From Bacteroidales bacterium (lineage in GTDB: Bacteria > Bacteroidota > Bacteroidia > Bacteroidales > UBA932): a stretch of DNA of 41,642 nt. This document shows, one piece after another, positions 18,142-25,906 of the stretch. The notes below the pieces were generated by a model. The model was given only the letters and a program-made list of their open reading frames with translations, was not told the DNA's origin and made no database searches. Each line of letters starts with the position of its first letter. Position 1 is the stretch's first letter. The stretch is taken from positions 1-41,642 of the forward strand of contig JAFXNQ010000063.1 of the NCBI GenBank assembly GCA_017529425.1. The letters are read 5' to 3'. The translations under genes were made by a program, and so were the position numbers.

Positions 18142-19305
18142 ATGATTTCTAAAGGTGGTATGTACAAATATGGTGTCGCAGCATTAATCGCTATTGTGGC
18201 ATTGATTATTTCGTACACATGCACGAACATGAACTACGCTCTCTCCGGAGAGAAGGCCACATTGAAGTACTGGCGCATTTTTACCGAATTGATATCTAAA
18301 AGTCAGGAAAAGCTCCCGGATGATGTGGTTTTCATCAATGTCGATCACGATAAGCAGTTGGTAAATATCACCGATGAATTCGGGATTCCGGTGGGCAATG
18401 CTGCAATAACCGACCGTCAAAAGATTGCCCGGCTCCTGGACATCATTGAAGAATCCGGTTCCTACAAATATGTCATGATGGACGTGTTTTTTGAATCCGG
18501 ATATGAAACGGAATCAGATAGTACGCTCTTCAGCCGAATCGCTTCAATGGAGAGAATCGTAATACCAAAACACGTTACCGGTTCCCTGGGAAACCCTGCT
18601 TTAGATGCAAAATCCGCCTACGCTGATTACGTGACGACAATCAAGGAGACCAGTTTTACTAAATACCTGCTGTTCCGGAAGGACGGGCCATCCATGCCTC
18701 TCAAATCATATTCAGATATTACGGGACACACAGTTAAAAGAGTTGGCCTTTGGTATGCCGATAATGGCAGTCTTGCCCGGAAAGTCATTTTCCCAAAGAT
18801 GTATGTAAAAATACTTTCTCCCTACCGTATGGATGGACAGAAGGCATATCTGAACATAGGGGAGGATATCCTGGATGTTGCAGAAGTGGTTGATTGGGTA
18901 GATTTCTTTAAGGGAAAGTACGTTCTTATCGGTTCTTACACCGGCGAAGACAGTCATCTCTCATATGCAGGTAATATCCCGGGATGCCTGATTAATTTCA
19001 ATGTGTTCCTTTCTCTAATGAAAGGACAGCACAAGATTCCGTTTGTCCTGATTCTTGTGTATTTCTTCATCTTCTTTGTCATGGCATATCTTATTCTGAA
19101 TTCGAATGCGGTTTTATCGCAGTCCTGGGGGTGGATATTGGCCAAAATTTTTACTATTTACTCATTGATTTTGACAATTGTTTGTATCTTTGTGTTTGCG
19201 ATATGGGGTCAGGCGCATGATATCTTTATAACCTCAACGTTCTTCAGTATCATTGACATGGTCAATCGCAAATTAAAAAAGAATAAAAAACAACAACATG
19301 CGTAA
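18142..19305 (+). CDS. CHASE2-domain membrane sensor without output domain
   Basis: 387 residues from the ATG at 18142; the frame extends to a GTG at 18133, and an ATG at 18160 is also possible. An N-terminal membrane helix (GVAALIAIVALIISYTC) is followed by an extracytoplasmic CHASE2 domain (about 30-290): DDVVFINVDHD near its start, KYVMMDVFFESG in the middle, and GKYVLIGSYTGEDSH before the membrane re-entry. Two more strongly hydrophobic helices lie between about 295 and 360. The protein ends in a basic tail (NRKLKKNKKQQ) with no kinase, cyclase or other output domain. It overlaps the next gene by 8 bp. CHASE2 is a known sensory domain; coupling to the CHAT protein downstream is inferred from position. 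Confidence 0.75.
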   Translation: MISKGGMYKYGVAALIAIVALIISYTCTNMNYALSGEKATLKYWRIFTELISKSQEKLPDDVVFINVDHDKQLVNITDEFGIPVGNAAITDRQKIARLLDIIEESGSYKYVMMDVFFESGYETESDSTLFSRIASMERIVIPKHVTGSLGNPALDAKSAYADYVTTIKETSFTKYLLFRKDGPSMPLKSYSDITGHTVKRVGLWYADNGSLARKVIFPKMYVKILSPYRMDGQKAYLNIGEDILDVAEVVDWVDFFKGKYVLIGSYTGEDSHLSYAGNIPGCLINFNVFLSLMKGQHKIPFVLILVYFFIFFVMAYLILNSNAVLSQSWGWILAKIFTIYSLILTIVCIFVFAIWGQAHDIFITSTFFSIIDMVNRKLKKNKKQQHA

Positions 19306-19888
19306 GATATTTTTAATTGCATTCTGCTTAGTCTCGACCTCCATGATGGCTGAGGACTTCAAAATCTTGTACGTCAACACAGAGAGCATAAAGATTGACA
19401 AGAACACCTGCGTCGCCGGTGATGTGTTCAGCGATGAAGGGAAGATCTTCTGGAAGGACGGCAAACAGGCCATGAAGGTTATCTCCCTTGATACAAAGAC
19501 TCAGTATGTGATGGTCTCAGAAGACTTTAAGCAACGGAAGCTTAAATCTGCAAAAGACTATCTTGTGCAATATCATAGGCTTTCAACACGTGGAGTTGGA
19601 AGTCTCTCTACTGTAGCGAGCCTTGTTGGTAAGAAGGTATACTGGTTCAATCCCACCCTTATAAAGATAGACTATGAACCGGAAGAGGGAGAGTACTTCT
19701 TCCTGACTGTCGGTGATGAAAAAATAAAGTTGGAAATGGATGGCCAGCAGCTTGTGCTGGATGAAAGAATCTGGGGGGAAGCGAATCCGGTTCCCATTGA
19801 AACAGACCTCTATTTCCACTTTAAGGACGGAGAAGAGAAGTTGGTTAATTCCGGAATGCAGATAATTCCATTACCAAGTGAAATCTAG
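19298..19888 (+). CDS. Small exported protein of unknown function, CHASE2-CHAT linked
   Basis: 196 residues, not recognised. A Sec signal peptide (MRKIFLIAFCLVSTSMMAED, cleavage probably after MMA) points to the periplasm. The mature part is rich in short beta-strand patterns with many Lys, Asp and Glu, such as KIFWKDGKQAMKVISLD and EEGEYFFLTVGDEKIKLEMD, suggesting an all-beta fold. The only cysteine in the mature part is near the N-terminus (NTCVAGD). It overlaps the CHASE2 gene by 8 bp, implying coupled translation, and is followed by a terminator and then the TPR-CHAT gene. A ligand-binding or adaptor role between sensor and protease is a guess. Confidence 0.6.
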   Translation: MRKIFLIAFCLVSTSMMAEDFKILYVNTESIKIDKNTCVAGDVFSDEGKIFWKDGKQAMKVISLDTKTQYVMVSEDFKQRKLKSAKDYLVQYHRLSTRGVGSLSTVASLVGKKVYWFNPTLIKIDYEPEEGEYFFLTVGDEKIKLEMDGQQLVLDERIWGEANPVPIETDLYFHFKDGEEKLVNSGMQIIPLPSEI

Positions 19889-19893
19889 TCGTT

Positions 19894-19925
19894 AAAAAAG
19901 GTAATCCCGCGAGGTTACCTTTTTT
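19894..19925 (+). terminator. Intrinsic terminator between small exported gene and TPR-CHAT gene
   Basis: AAAAAAGGTAA (19894-19904) and TTACCTTTTTT (19915-19925) form a perfect 11-bp stem with a 10-nt loop and terminal T-run. It lies 5 bp after the stop at 19888 and 26 bp before the TPR-CHAT ATG. With no TAnnTTTG box after it, it may act as an attenuator that lowers CHAT expression. Confidence 0.8.
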
Positions 19926-19951
19926 AGTTCCATGGCATATATTGATTGTAT

Positions 19952-22900
19952 ATGTACAATACTATAAAAAATAAGTTCAGGCTATTACTGATTGCCATTC
20001 TTCTATTTCCAGGAATTGTATTTGCACAAGACCTGCCCCTCCCGTCCCAAGCTGATTCTTTTCAGGAAAGAGGGACACAGTTATATGAAGAAGGTCAGTA
20101 TTATGATGCAATAGCTCTGTTTGAGGAAGCAGCCAGAATCAGAAGAGAGTTATCTGGTGATTGTTCCGAATTGCTATCAAACAGCCTGTACAACATCGGG
20201 CTTTGTTACACTAATCTCGGCGACGATGCAAAGGCACTGGAGTATTATCAGCAGGCATTGGTTATACGGGAGAAAGTTTTCGGCAAGGAGCATCCGGATT
20301 ACGCAGTGACTTTAGCCAACATAGGGGTATGTTACAATAATCTCGGCGACTATGCCAAGGCGCTAGAGTATTATCAGCAGGCATTGGTTGTCCGAGAGAA
20401 AATCAGCGGGAAGGAACACCCTGATTATGCCAAGAGCTTGAATAACATCGGTATATGCTTTTCTAACCTCGGCGACTACAACAAGGCACTGGAGTATTAT
20501 CAGCAGGCTTTGGCTATACGTGAGAAAGCCTATGGCAAGGAGCATCCGGATTGTGCGGCTAGCCTGTTCAGTATCGGGAACTGTTATTATAATCTTGGCG
20601 ACGATGCCAAGGCGCAGGAGTATTATCAGCAGGCATTGGCTTTGCGCGAGAAGGTCTACGGCAAGGAGCATCCGGATTGTGCGGCGAGCCTGACCAGCAT
20701 CGGGAACTGTTATTATAATCTTGGTAACTATTCCAAGGCGCTGGAGTATTATCAGAAGGCATTAGCCATTAGGGAGAAGGTATACGGGAAGAATCACCCG
20801 GATTGCGCGGCGAGCTTGTCCTGTATCGGGCTTTGCTATAATAACCTTGGCAATAATGCCAAGGCACTAGATTATTATCAGAAGGCATTGGCAATACGGG
20901 AGAAAGTCTACGGCAAGGAGCATCCAGATTACGCCAAAAACCTGAGCAATATTGGTATCTGCTATTCTAACCTTATCGACGATGCCAAGGCGCTGGATTA
21001 TCATCAGCAGGCATTGGCTATACGGGAGAGGGTTTACGGGAAGGAAAACCTGGATTACGCGGCGAGCCTGGCCAACATAGGGTCGTGTTATTTTAACCTT
21101 GGCGACTACACCAAGGCTCTGGAATATCATCAGCAGGCATTGGCCATACGAGAGAAGGTTTGCGGAAAAGATCACCCGGATTACGCGGCAAGCCTGTCCG
21201 GCATCGGGTTATGTTATAATAACCTTGGCGACTACTCCAGGGCTCTGGATTATCATCAGCAGGCGTTGGCAATACGGGAGAAGGTTTACGGCAAGAAGCA
21301 TCCGGATTACGCCAGGAGCCTGAACAATATCGGGATCTGTTATTCTAACCTTGGCAACAATTCTAAGGCTCTGGATTATCATCAGCAGGCGTTGGCAATA
21401 CGGGAGAAGATTTACGGCAAAGAGCACCCGGATTATGCCAGCAGTCTGAACAGCATTGGGAACTGTTATCTTTATCTTGGCAACAATGCCAAGGCGCTGG
21501 ATTATTTTCGGCAGGCACTGGCAATACGAGGGAGGGTCTATGGCAAGGCACACCCGGATTATGCAGCGAGCCTGTCCAGCATCGGGCTATGTTACAACAA
21601 CCTGGGCGACAATGCCAAGGCGCAGGATTATTATCAGCAGGCATTGGCCATACGGGAGAAGGTCTACGGCAAGGAGCACCCGGATTACGCCAGGAGCCTG
21701 AACAACATCGGGAACAACTACTATGACCTTGGCGACTATGCCAAGGCACTTGAGTACCATCAGCAAGCGTTGGCAATACGGGAGAGAGTCTACGGCAAGG
21801 AGCACCCGGATTACGCTATCAGCCTGAACAATATCGGAAACTGTTACTCCGACCTTGGTGACTTCAACAAAGCTCTGGATTATCATATGCGGGCATTGGA
21901 AATACGGGAGAAGGTCTACGGCAAGGAGCATCCGGACTACGCCATGAGTCTGAACAACATCGGGATCTGCTACTCTGACCTTGGCGACAATGCCAAGGCT
22001 TTAGAGTATTTTCTGCAGGCGTTGGCAATACGGGAGAAGGTCTACGGCAAAGTGCATCCGGATTACACTGCGAGCCTGGCAAACGTAGGGTCATGCTATT
22101 ATGTCCTTGGCGACTATGCCAATGCCACAGATTATCTCGTGAGATATACGAATACCGTTATTTCTGTAGTTACGGCCAACTTCTCATCACTGACAGAGTC
22201 TCAGCGTGAGTCCTTCTGGAAGCGGTACAGCTACTTCTTCACCAATGGACTGTTTGACTACTGCACGTTTTTATCATCCCCTGAGATGGATAAAATGGCA
22301 TTCGATGGCGCCCTCTTTGGTAAGGGCCTATTACTGAATGCGGAGCTGGAATTCAGGAACCTTATTCAGGAGAGCGAAGATCCGGAAGCCTTGAAGATGT
22401 ATAATGACATCCAGTTGAGCCGCATCCGTTTGGACAAGATATATCAAGACCCGGTCGGAAAGAAGGCTCAGATCGATTCCTTGAATAACGATATTGAAGC
22501 CCGCCAGCAGGCACTGATGAAGCGTAGCAAGGTCTATGGGGACTATACGCAGAACCTGGCACTTAAATGGACGGATGTCAAGTCGGCTATCGGAAAGAGG
22601 GACATAGCCATTGAATTTGAGACATATACTCATAAAGACACTACTTTCTACATAGCTCTCACACTGAAGCCTAATTATACCCAGCCTCATCTTATTGAAC
22701 TGTTCAACAGTAAAGATCTAAGTGCTATCAAACCCTCCCGTTACTACACAACTGAAACTCTTCCCGATCTGGTTTGGGGACCTCTGGCAAAAGAACTCTC
22801 CGGTGTACAGAACGTATACTTTTCCCCAGCAGGCGAGTTGAACAACATCGGGATAGAGTACCTGATGGACAAAGACGGGGAGCACATATTGTCAGATAAG

Positions 22901-23797
22901 AAGAACTATTACCGTCTCACATCTACTCGTGAACTCGTAAAGGAGTACGGCTCGAAGATGATAAACGACGCAACAATCTATGGCGGCATTAGATACGACA
23001 GATCTCCTGCCAGCATGATTACTGGTAAAGAGACTAAAAGCGAACTGCTTGCAATGTCCGCCTCGAGGTTGGATACGTCTATGGACAGCCTCACCGCCTC
23101 ACACGGCGGTTGGAAGTATCTTCCCGGGACGAAGACGGAAGCTGAAGCTATTTCCAACACACTGACCTCCAAGAGGGTACAAAACGAACTCGTTGAAGGG
23201 GAACGGGGAACGGAAGAGTCTTTCAAAGGTCTCAGCGGCAAGAAGAAGGATGTCATCCACATAGCGACGCACGGATTCTACTGGACGGAGAACGAAGCCG
23301 CCAGGAGTGGAAGGGGAACAGCTTCTTTTATAATAGAGGGAGAGAGCAGGGCTCCTTTAGAGGACAAAGCGTTAACCAGATCCGGGCTTCTGTTCGCCGG
23401 TGCCCAGAACTCATTCGAAGGGAAGGAGATACCGTCGGATGTGGAAGACGGCATCCTGACGGCTAAAGATATCTCCCGGATGGACCTTAGGGGAACGGAC
23501 CTGGTCGTCATATCTGCATGTCAGTCGGGGCTTGGAGAAGTCACAGGCGATGGCGTATTTGGTCTTCAGCGCGGCTTTAAAAAGGCTGGTGCGCAGTCTA
23601 TCGTGATGAGTCTGTGGGAGGTGGATGATGATGCCACAAGGGTTATGATGACCAGTTTCTATGAGAACCTGGCAAAAGGCCGGAGCAAGTATGAAGCCTT
23701 CCGTGAGGCACAGAAGTATCTGCGGAAGTATGACAAGGGAAAATATGACAGCCCCGAATACTATGCAGCCTTCGTCTTGCTTGATGCGATAAGGTAG
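19952..23797 (+). CDS. Exported TPR-CHAT protein (caspase-like)
   Basis: 1281 residues from ATG 19952 (the frame also reaches a TTG at 19946). A Sec signal peptide ends at IVFAQ (about residue 26). One divergent TPR (about 35-75) leads into 15 consecutive 42-residue TPRs (79-708) and a degenerate 16th unit. A linker with helical, charged sequence follows (about 740-930). The C-terminal CHAT domain (about 1000-1281) has both catalytic residues of this clan CD peptidase family: His1107 in IATHGFYW and Cys1190 in SACQSG. Other CHAT landmarks are ILTAKDISRMDL before the Cys and SLWEVDDDATRVMM after it. The signal peptide predicts a periplasmic or surface location, unlike cytoplasmic CHAT proteases. 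Target and trigger are unknown. Confidence 0.85.
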   Translation: MYNTIKNKFRLLLIAILLFPGIVFAQDLPLPSQADSFQERGTQLYEEGQYYDAIALFEEAARIRRELSGDCSELLSNSLYNIGLCYTNLGDDAKALEYYQQALVIREKVFGKEHPDYAVTLANIGVCYNNLGDYAKALEYYQQALVVREKISGKEHPDYAKSLNNIGICFSNLGDYNKALEYYQQALAIREKAYGKEHPDCAASLFSIGNCYYNLGDDAKAQEYYQQALALREKVYGKEHPDCAASLTSIGNCYYNLGNYSKALEYYQKALAIREKVYGKNHPDCAASLSCIGLCYNNLGNNAKALDYYQKALAIREKVYGKEHPDYAKNLSNIGICYSNLIDDAKALDYHQQALAIRERVYGKENLDYAASLANIGSCYFNLGDYTKALEYHQQALAIREKVCGKDHPDYAASLSGIGLCYNNLGDYSRALDYHQQALAIREKVYGKKHPDYARSLNNIGICYSNLGNNSKALDYHQQALAIREKIYGKEHPDYASSLNSIGNCYLYLGNNAKALDYFRQALAIRGRVYGKAHPDYAASLSSIGLCYNNLGDNAKAQDYYQQALAIREKVYGKEHPDYARSLNNIGNNYYDLGDYAKALEYHQQALAIRERVYGKEHPDYAISLNNIGNCYSDLGDFNKALDYHMRALEIREKVYGKEHPDYAMSLNNIGICYSDLGDNAKALEYFLQALAIREKVYGKVHPDYTASLANVGSCYYVLGDYANATDYLVRYTNTVISVVTANFSSLTESQRESFWKRYSYFFTNGLFDYCTFLSSPEMDKMAFDGALFGKGLLLNAELEFRNLIQESEDPEALKMYNDIQLSRIRLDKIYQDPVGKKAQIDSLNNDIEARQQALMKRSKVYGDYTQNLALKWTDVKSAIGKRDIAIEFETYTHKDTTFYIALTLKPNYTQPHLIELFNSKDLSAIKPSRYYTTETLPDLVWGPLAKELSGVQNVYFSPAGELNNIGIEYLMDKDGEHILSDKKNYYRLTSTRELVKEYGSKMINDATIYGGIRYDRSPASMITGKETKSELLAMSASRLDTSMDSLTASHGGWKYLPGTKTEAEAISNTLTSKRVQNELVEGERGTEESFKGLSGKKKDVIHIATHGFYWTENEAARSGRGTASFIIEGESRAPLEDKALTRSGLLFAGAQNSFEGKEIPSDVEDGILTAKDISRMDLRGTDLVVISACQSGLGEVTGDGVFGLQRGFKKAGAQSIVMSLWEVDDDATRVMMTSFYENLAKGRSKYEAFREAQKYLRKYDKGKYDSPEYYAAFVLLDAIR
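20186..22075 (+). repeat. 15 tandem 126-bp repeats encoding 42-residue TPRs
   Basis: Fifteen exact-length 126-bp units without spacer, each encoding a kinesin-light-chain-type TPR of the form LxNIGxCYxNLGDxxKALE followed by YQQALAIREKVYGKEHPDYA. Units are also similar at the DNA level, with stretches such as ATACGGGAGAAGGTCTACGG recurring, and Cys/Tyr and DNA-level variants shared between neighbours. That suggests recent unit duplication or gene conversion. No indels break the frame. Confidence 0.95.
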
Positions 23798-23808
23798 GTG
23801 TTTTTTTA

Positions 23809-23816
23809 TATCTTTG
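23809..23816 (+). promoter_or_regulatory. -7 box (TATCTTTG) for the esterase operon
   Basis: TATCTTTG matches TAnnTTTG between the TPR-CHAT stop (23797) and the esterase gene. Transcription starting about 7 bp below it would begin close to the ATG at 23826, so the ATG at 23841 is the better start. Confidence 0.5.
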
Positions 23817-23840
23817 TTCATCTCTATGCAAAGATTCATT

Positions 23841-24875
23841 ATGAAAAGATTTTTATTGACGATGTTGATGGTTTTGGGCGCCGGAGCTGCCATGGCTCAG
23901 AAATATGTGCCGTGGACCGATCTGAGGCCACAGAAGACCGTTTTCCTTTACGCGAATGATGACAAGGCAGCATTGGCTGCCATCGATGACCCGGTGGTGG
24001 CGAAGGACGTCGAATGCCTCGGCCTCTCAATCAAGGAGGAGTGCGGCATCACTAATCCGGAGTGCATGGAGGGTGACCTCGGGCAGATTAGGGAGATTAA
24101 CGGTACTTCCCGTTTTGATTTGTATTTCCCCGAAAACCCCAACGGCCTGATGGTGGTTATATGTCCTGGTGGCGGATACCGCGTGGTCTGCACCTATGGT
24201 GAAGGCCTTTACGTTGCCGAGTGGATGCTCAAACGGGGTATAACGGTTGCTATTGCAAAACACCGCATGCCCAACGGGCATTGGACTGTTCCTCTGGACG
24301 ATATCCAGGAAATTTTCTACTACTGCCGCAAGCATGCCGCAGAGTGGAATGTCAAGAAAATCGGCGTGATGGGCTTCTCCGCAGGCGGACATCTGGCTGC
24401 AAGCGCATCGACTCTTTACGTAGATAATTTCACCCGCCCGGACTTCAGCATACTCTATTATCCGGTTATCACTTTTGACAAGGAGAAGTATGTAGAACAT
24501 GGGAGTCGCGCAAACCTGATTGGCAGTGAAGAGTATTGGGCTGCACGCCGAGGCATGACTGCAGATGAATATATCGACCGCCAGGAGGCGTATGAGTTCC
24601 TTAAGGAGCACTACAGCCTTGAAAATTGCGTCAACAAGAACACCCCTCCTGCATTCCTGGTGCTGGGTCAGAACGACCATACAGTGCTCCCTGTGAACAG
24701 CATATTGTATTACGAAAAACTCCTTGAAAACGGTGTGCGGAGTGAACTCCATATATTTGAACAGGGCTCGCACGGTTTCTGCTTCTTCCCTGAAGGAAAG
24801 CCCGATTTTCTCCCTGCAGACGTGCGCAGTGCAATAAACGGTAGCCTGGAACGTTGGCTCAAACAAATGGAATAG
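23841..24875 (+). CDS. Exported alpha/beta-hydrolase esterase (BD-FAE / acetyl-esterase type), paralogue 1
   Basis: 344 residues from the ATG at 23841, which gives a clean Sec signal peptide (MKRFLLTMLMVLGAGAAMAQ). The frame is open to earlier starts (TTG 23814, ATG 23826) that add no signal-like sequence. The oxyanion-hole motif CPGGGYRVV and nucleophile Ser180 in GFSAGGHLAAS are typical of esterase/lipase proteins that remove acyl groups from xylan or similar glycans. The Asp is probably in LGQNDHTVLP and the His in GSHGFCFF. It is 4 bp upstream of its paralogue. The exact ester substrate is unknown. Confidence 0.82.
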   Translation: MKRFLLTMLMVLGAGAAMAQKYVPWTDLRPQKTVFLYANDDKAALAAIDDPVVAKDVECLGLSIKEECGITNPECMEGDLGQIREINGTSRFDLYFPENPNGLMVVICPGGGYRVVCTYGEGLYVAEWMLKRGITVAIAKHRMPNGHWTVPLDDIQEIFYYCRKHAAEWNVKKIGVMGFSAGGHLAASASTLYVDNFTRPDFSILYYPVITFDKEKYVEHGSRANLIGSEEYWAARRGMTADEYIDRQEAYEFLKEHYSLENCVNKNTPPAFLVLGQNDHTVLPVNSILYYEKLLENGVRSELHIFEQGSHGFCFFPEGKPDFLPADVRSAINGSLERWLKQME

Positions 24876-24879
24876 TGTC

Positions 24880-25902
24880 ATGAAAAAGATATTCGTCGCA
24901 ATACTGGCAATCTGCATTGCCGCTGGCCTCCAGGCCAAAACCACATACAAGTACTATCCTAAAGCAGAACTCCGGCCGGACAAGACCGTTTTCCTTTATG
25001 TCCCGGATAATAAGAAAGAGATAAAGAACGCCCTCAAATCCATAGATGACCCGGTGTTCGCCAAGAAGGTTGAGACGCTGGCCCTGACAATGGAAGTGGA
25101 GAGCGGCCTGGATGAACCGGAAAATATGTTTGACCCTAACGGAGCCACACTTAACATCAACAAATACGCCCGTTTTGACCTCTATTTCCCCAAGAATCCC
25201 AACGGGAAGATGTTTATTGTTTGTCCCGGTGGCGGATACAATTGTGTGTGCCACTACATTGAGGGTATCTATGCCGCCGACTGGCTTACGGAGCACGGCT
25301 ACACAGTCGCTGTTGTCAAGTATCGTCTTCCCAACGGCCACCATTCAATTCCGTTGACTGACGTTCAGACTGTTTTTTACTACTGCCGTGAGCACCAGTC
25401 AGAGTTTGGGATAGAAAAGATTGGGGTAATGGGCTTCTCTGCCGGCGGCCATCTGGCTGCAAGCGCATCTGTCCTTTATGACGACGACGAGACCCGCCCT
25501 GACTACAGCGTTCTGTTTTACCCGGTAATATCCGTTACTGAGCCCTTTGGTCACGTATATACCGGCCAGAAACTGATTGGGAATTACGATCAGTTGAGGG
25601 ACGATAATCCAGAAGAGTGCGAACGACTGATAAACCGTTATCAGCTGCACAAACAGGTAACAAGGGATACGCCGCCTACATTTATCGTACTTACATCTGA
25701 CGACCGTGAGGTGAATCCCCGCAATGGCCTCTCTTATTATGAGGCACTGCTTGCTCACGATGTAAAGGCAGAGATACATTGCTACCAGACCGGCATCCAC
25801 GGCTTTGGATTTGATTATTACAAGTTCAACCCCAATGACTGGCTGGGTGCAGCCCGCGACGACTTTTTTGCAACCCTTGAACGTTGGCTAAACACTCTTT
25901 AG
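24880..25902 (+). CDS. Exported alpha/beta-hydrolase esterase, paralogue 2
   Basis: 340 residues with a Sec signal peptide (MKKIFVAILAICIAAGLQAK). It has the same architecture as the preceding gene: CPGGGYNCV oxyanion motif, Ser187 in GFSAGGHLAAS, acid in LTSDDREVNP and His in GIHGFGFD. Long aligned stretches (FDLYFPxNPNG, YRLPNGHHSIPL against HRMPNGHWTVPL) show a tandem duplication followed by divergence, especially in the first 80 residues and the lid-like region around 230-260. It ends 4 bp before the glycerate kinase fusion gene, so the three genes are probably one transcript. It probably acts on esterified glycans in the periplasm. Confidence 0.82.
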   Translation: MKKIFVAILAICIAAGLQAKTTYKYYPKAELRPDKTVFLYVPDNKKEIKNALKSIDDPVFAKKVETLALTMEVESGLDEPENMFDPNGATLNINKYARFDLYFPKNPNGKMFIVCPGGGYNCVCHYIEGIYAADWLTEHGYTVAVVKYRLPNGHHSIPLTDVQTVFYYCREHQSEFGIEKIGVMGFSAGGHLAASASVLYDDDETRPDYSVLFYPVISVTEPFGHVYTGQKLIGNYDQLRDDNPEECERLINRYQLHKQVTRDTPPTFIVLTSDDREVNPRNGLSYYEALLAHDVKAEIHCYQTGIHGFGFDYYKFNPNDWLGAARDDFFATLERWLNTL

Positions 25903-25906
25903 CGAG

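Noticed and set aside
20186-22075. Regular repeats that could be mistaken for a CRISPR or satellite array
   Set aside because: The 126-bp unit is contiguous, in frame and encodes canonical TPRs; there are no spacers and no cas genes.
19952-23797. CHAT protein as part of a type III-E CRISPR-caspase system
   Set aside because: No Cas7-11, repeats or RNA-guided components are present, and the protein has an export signal.
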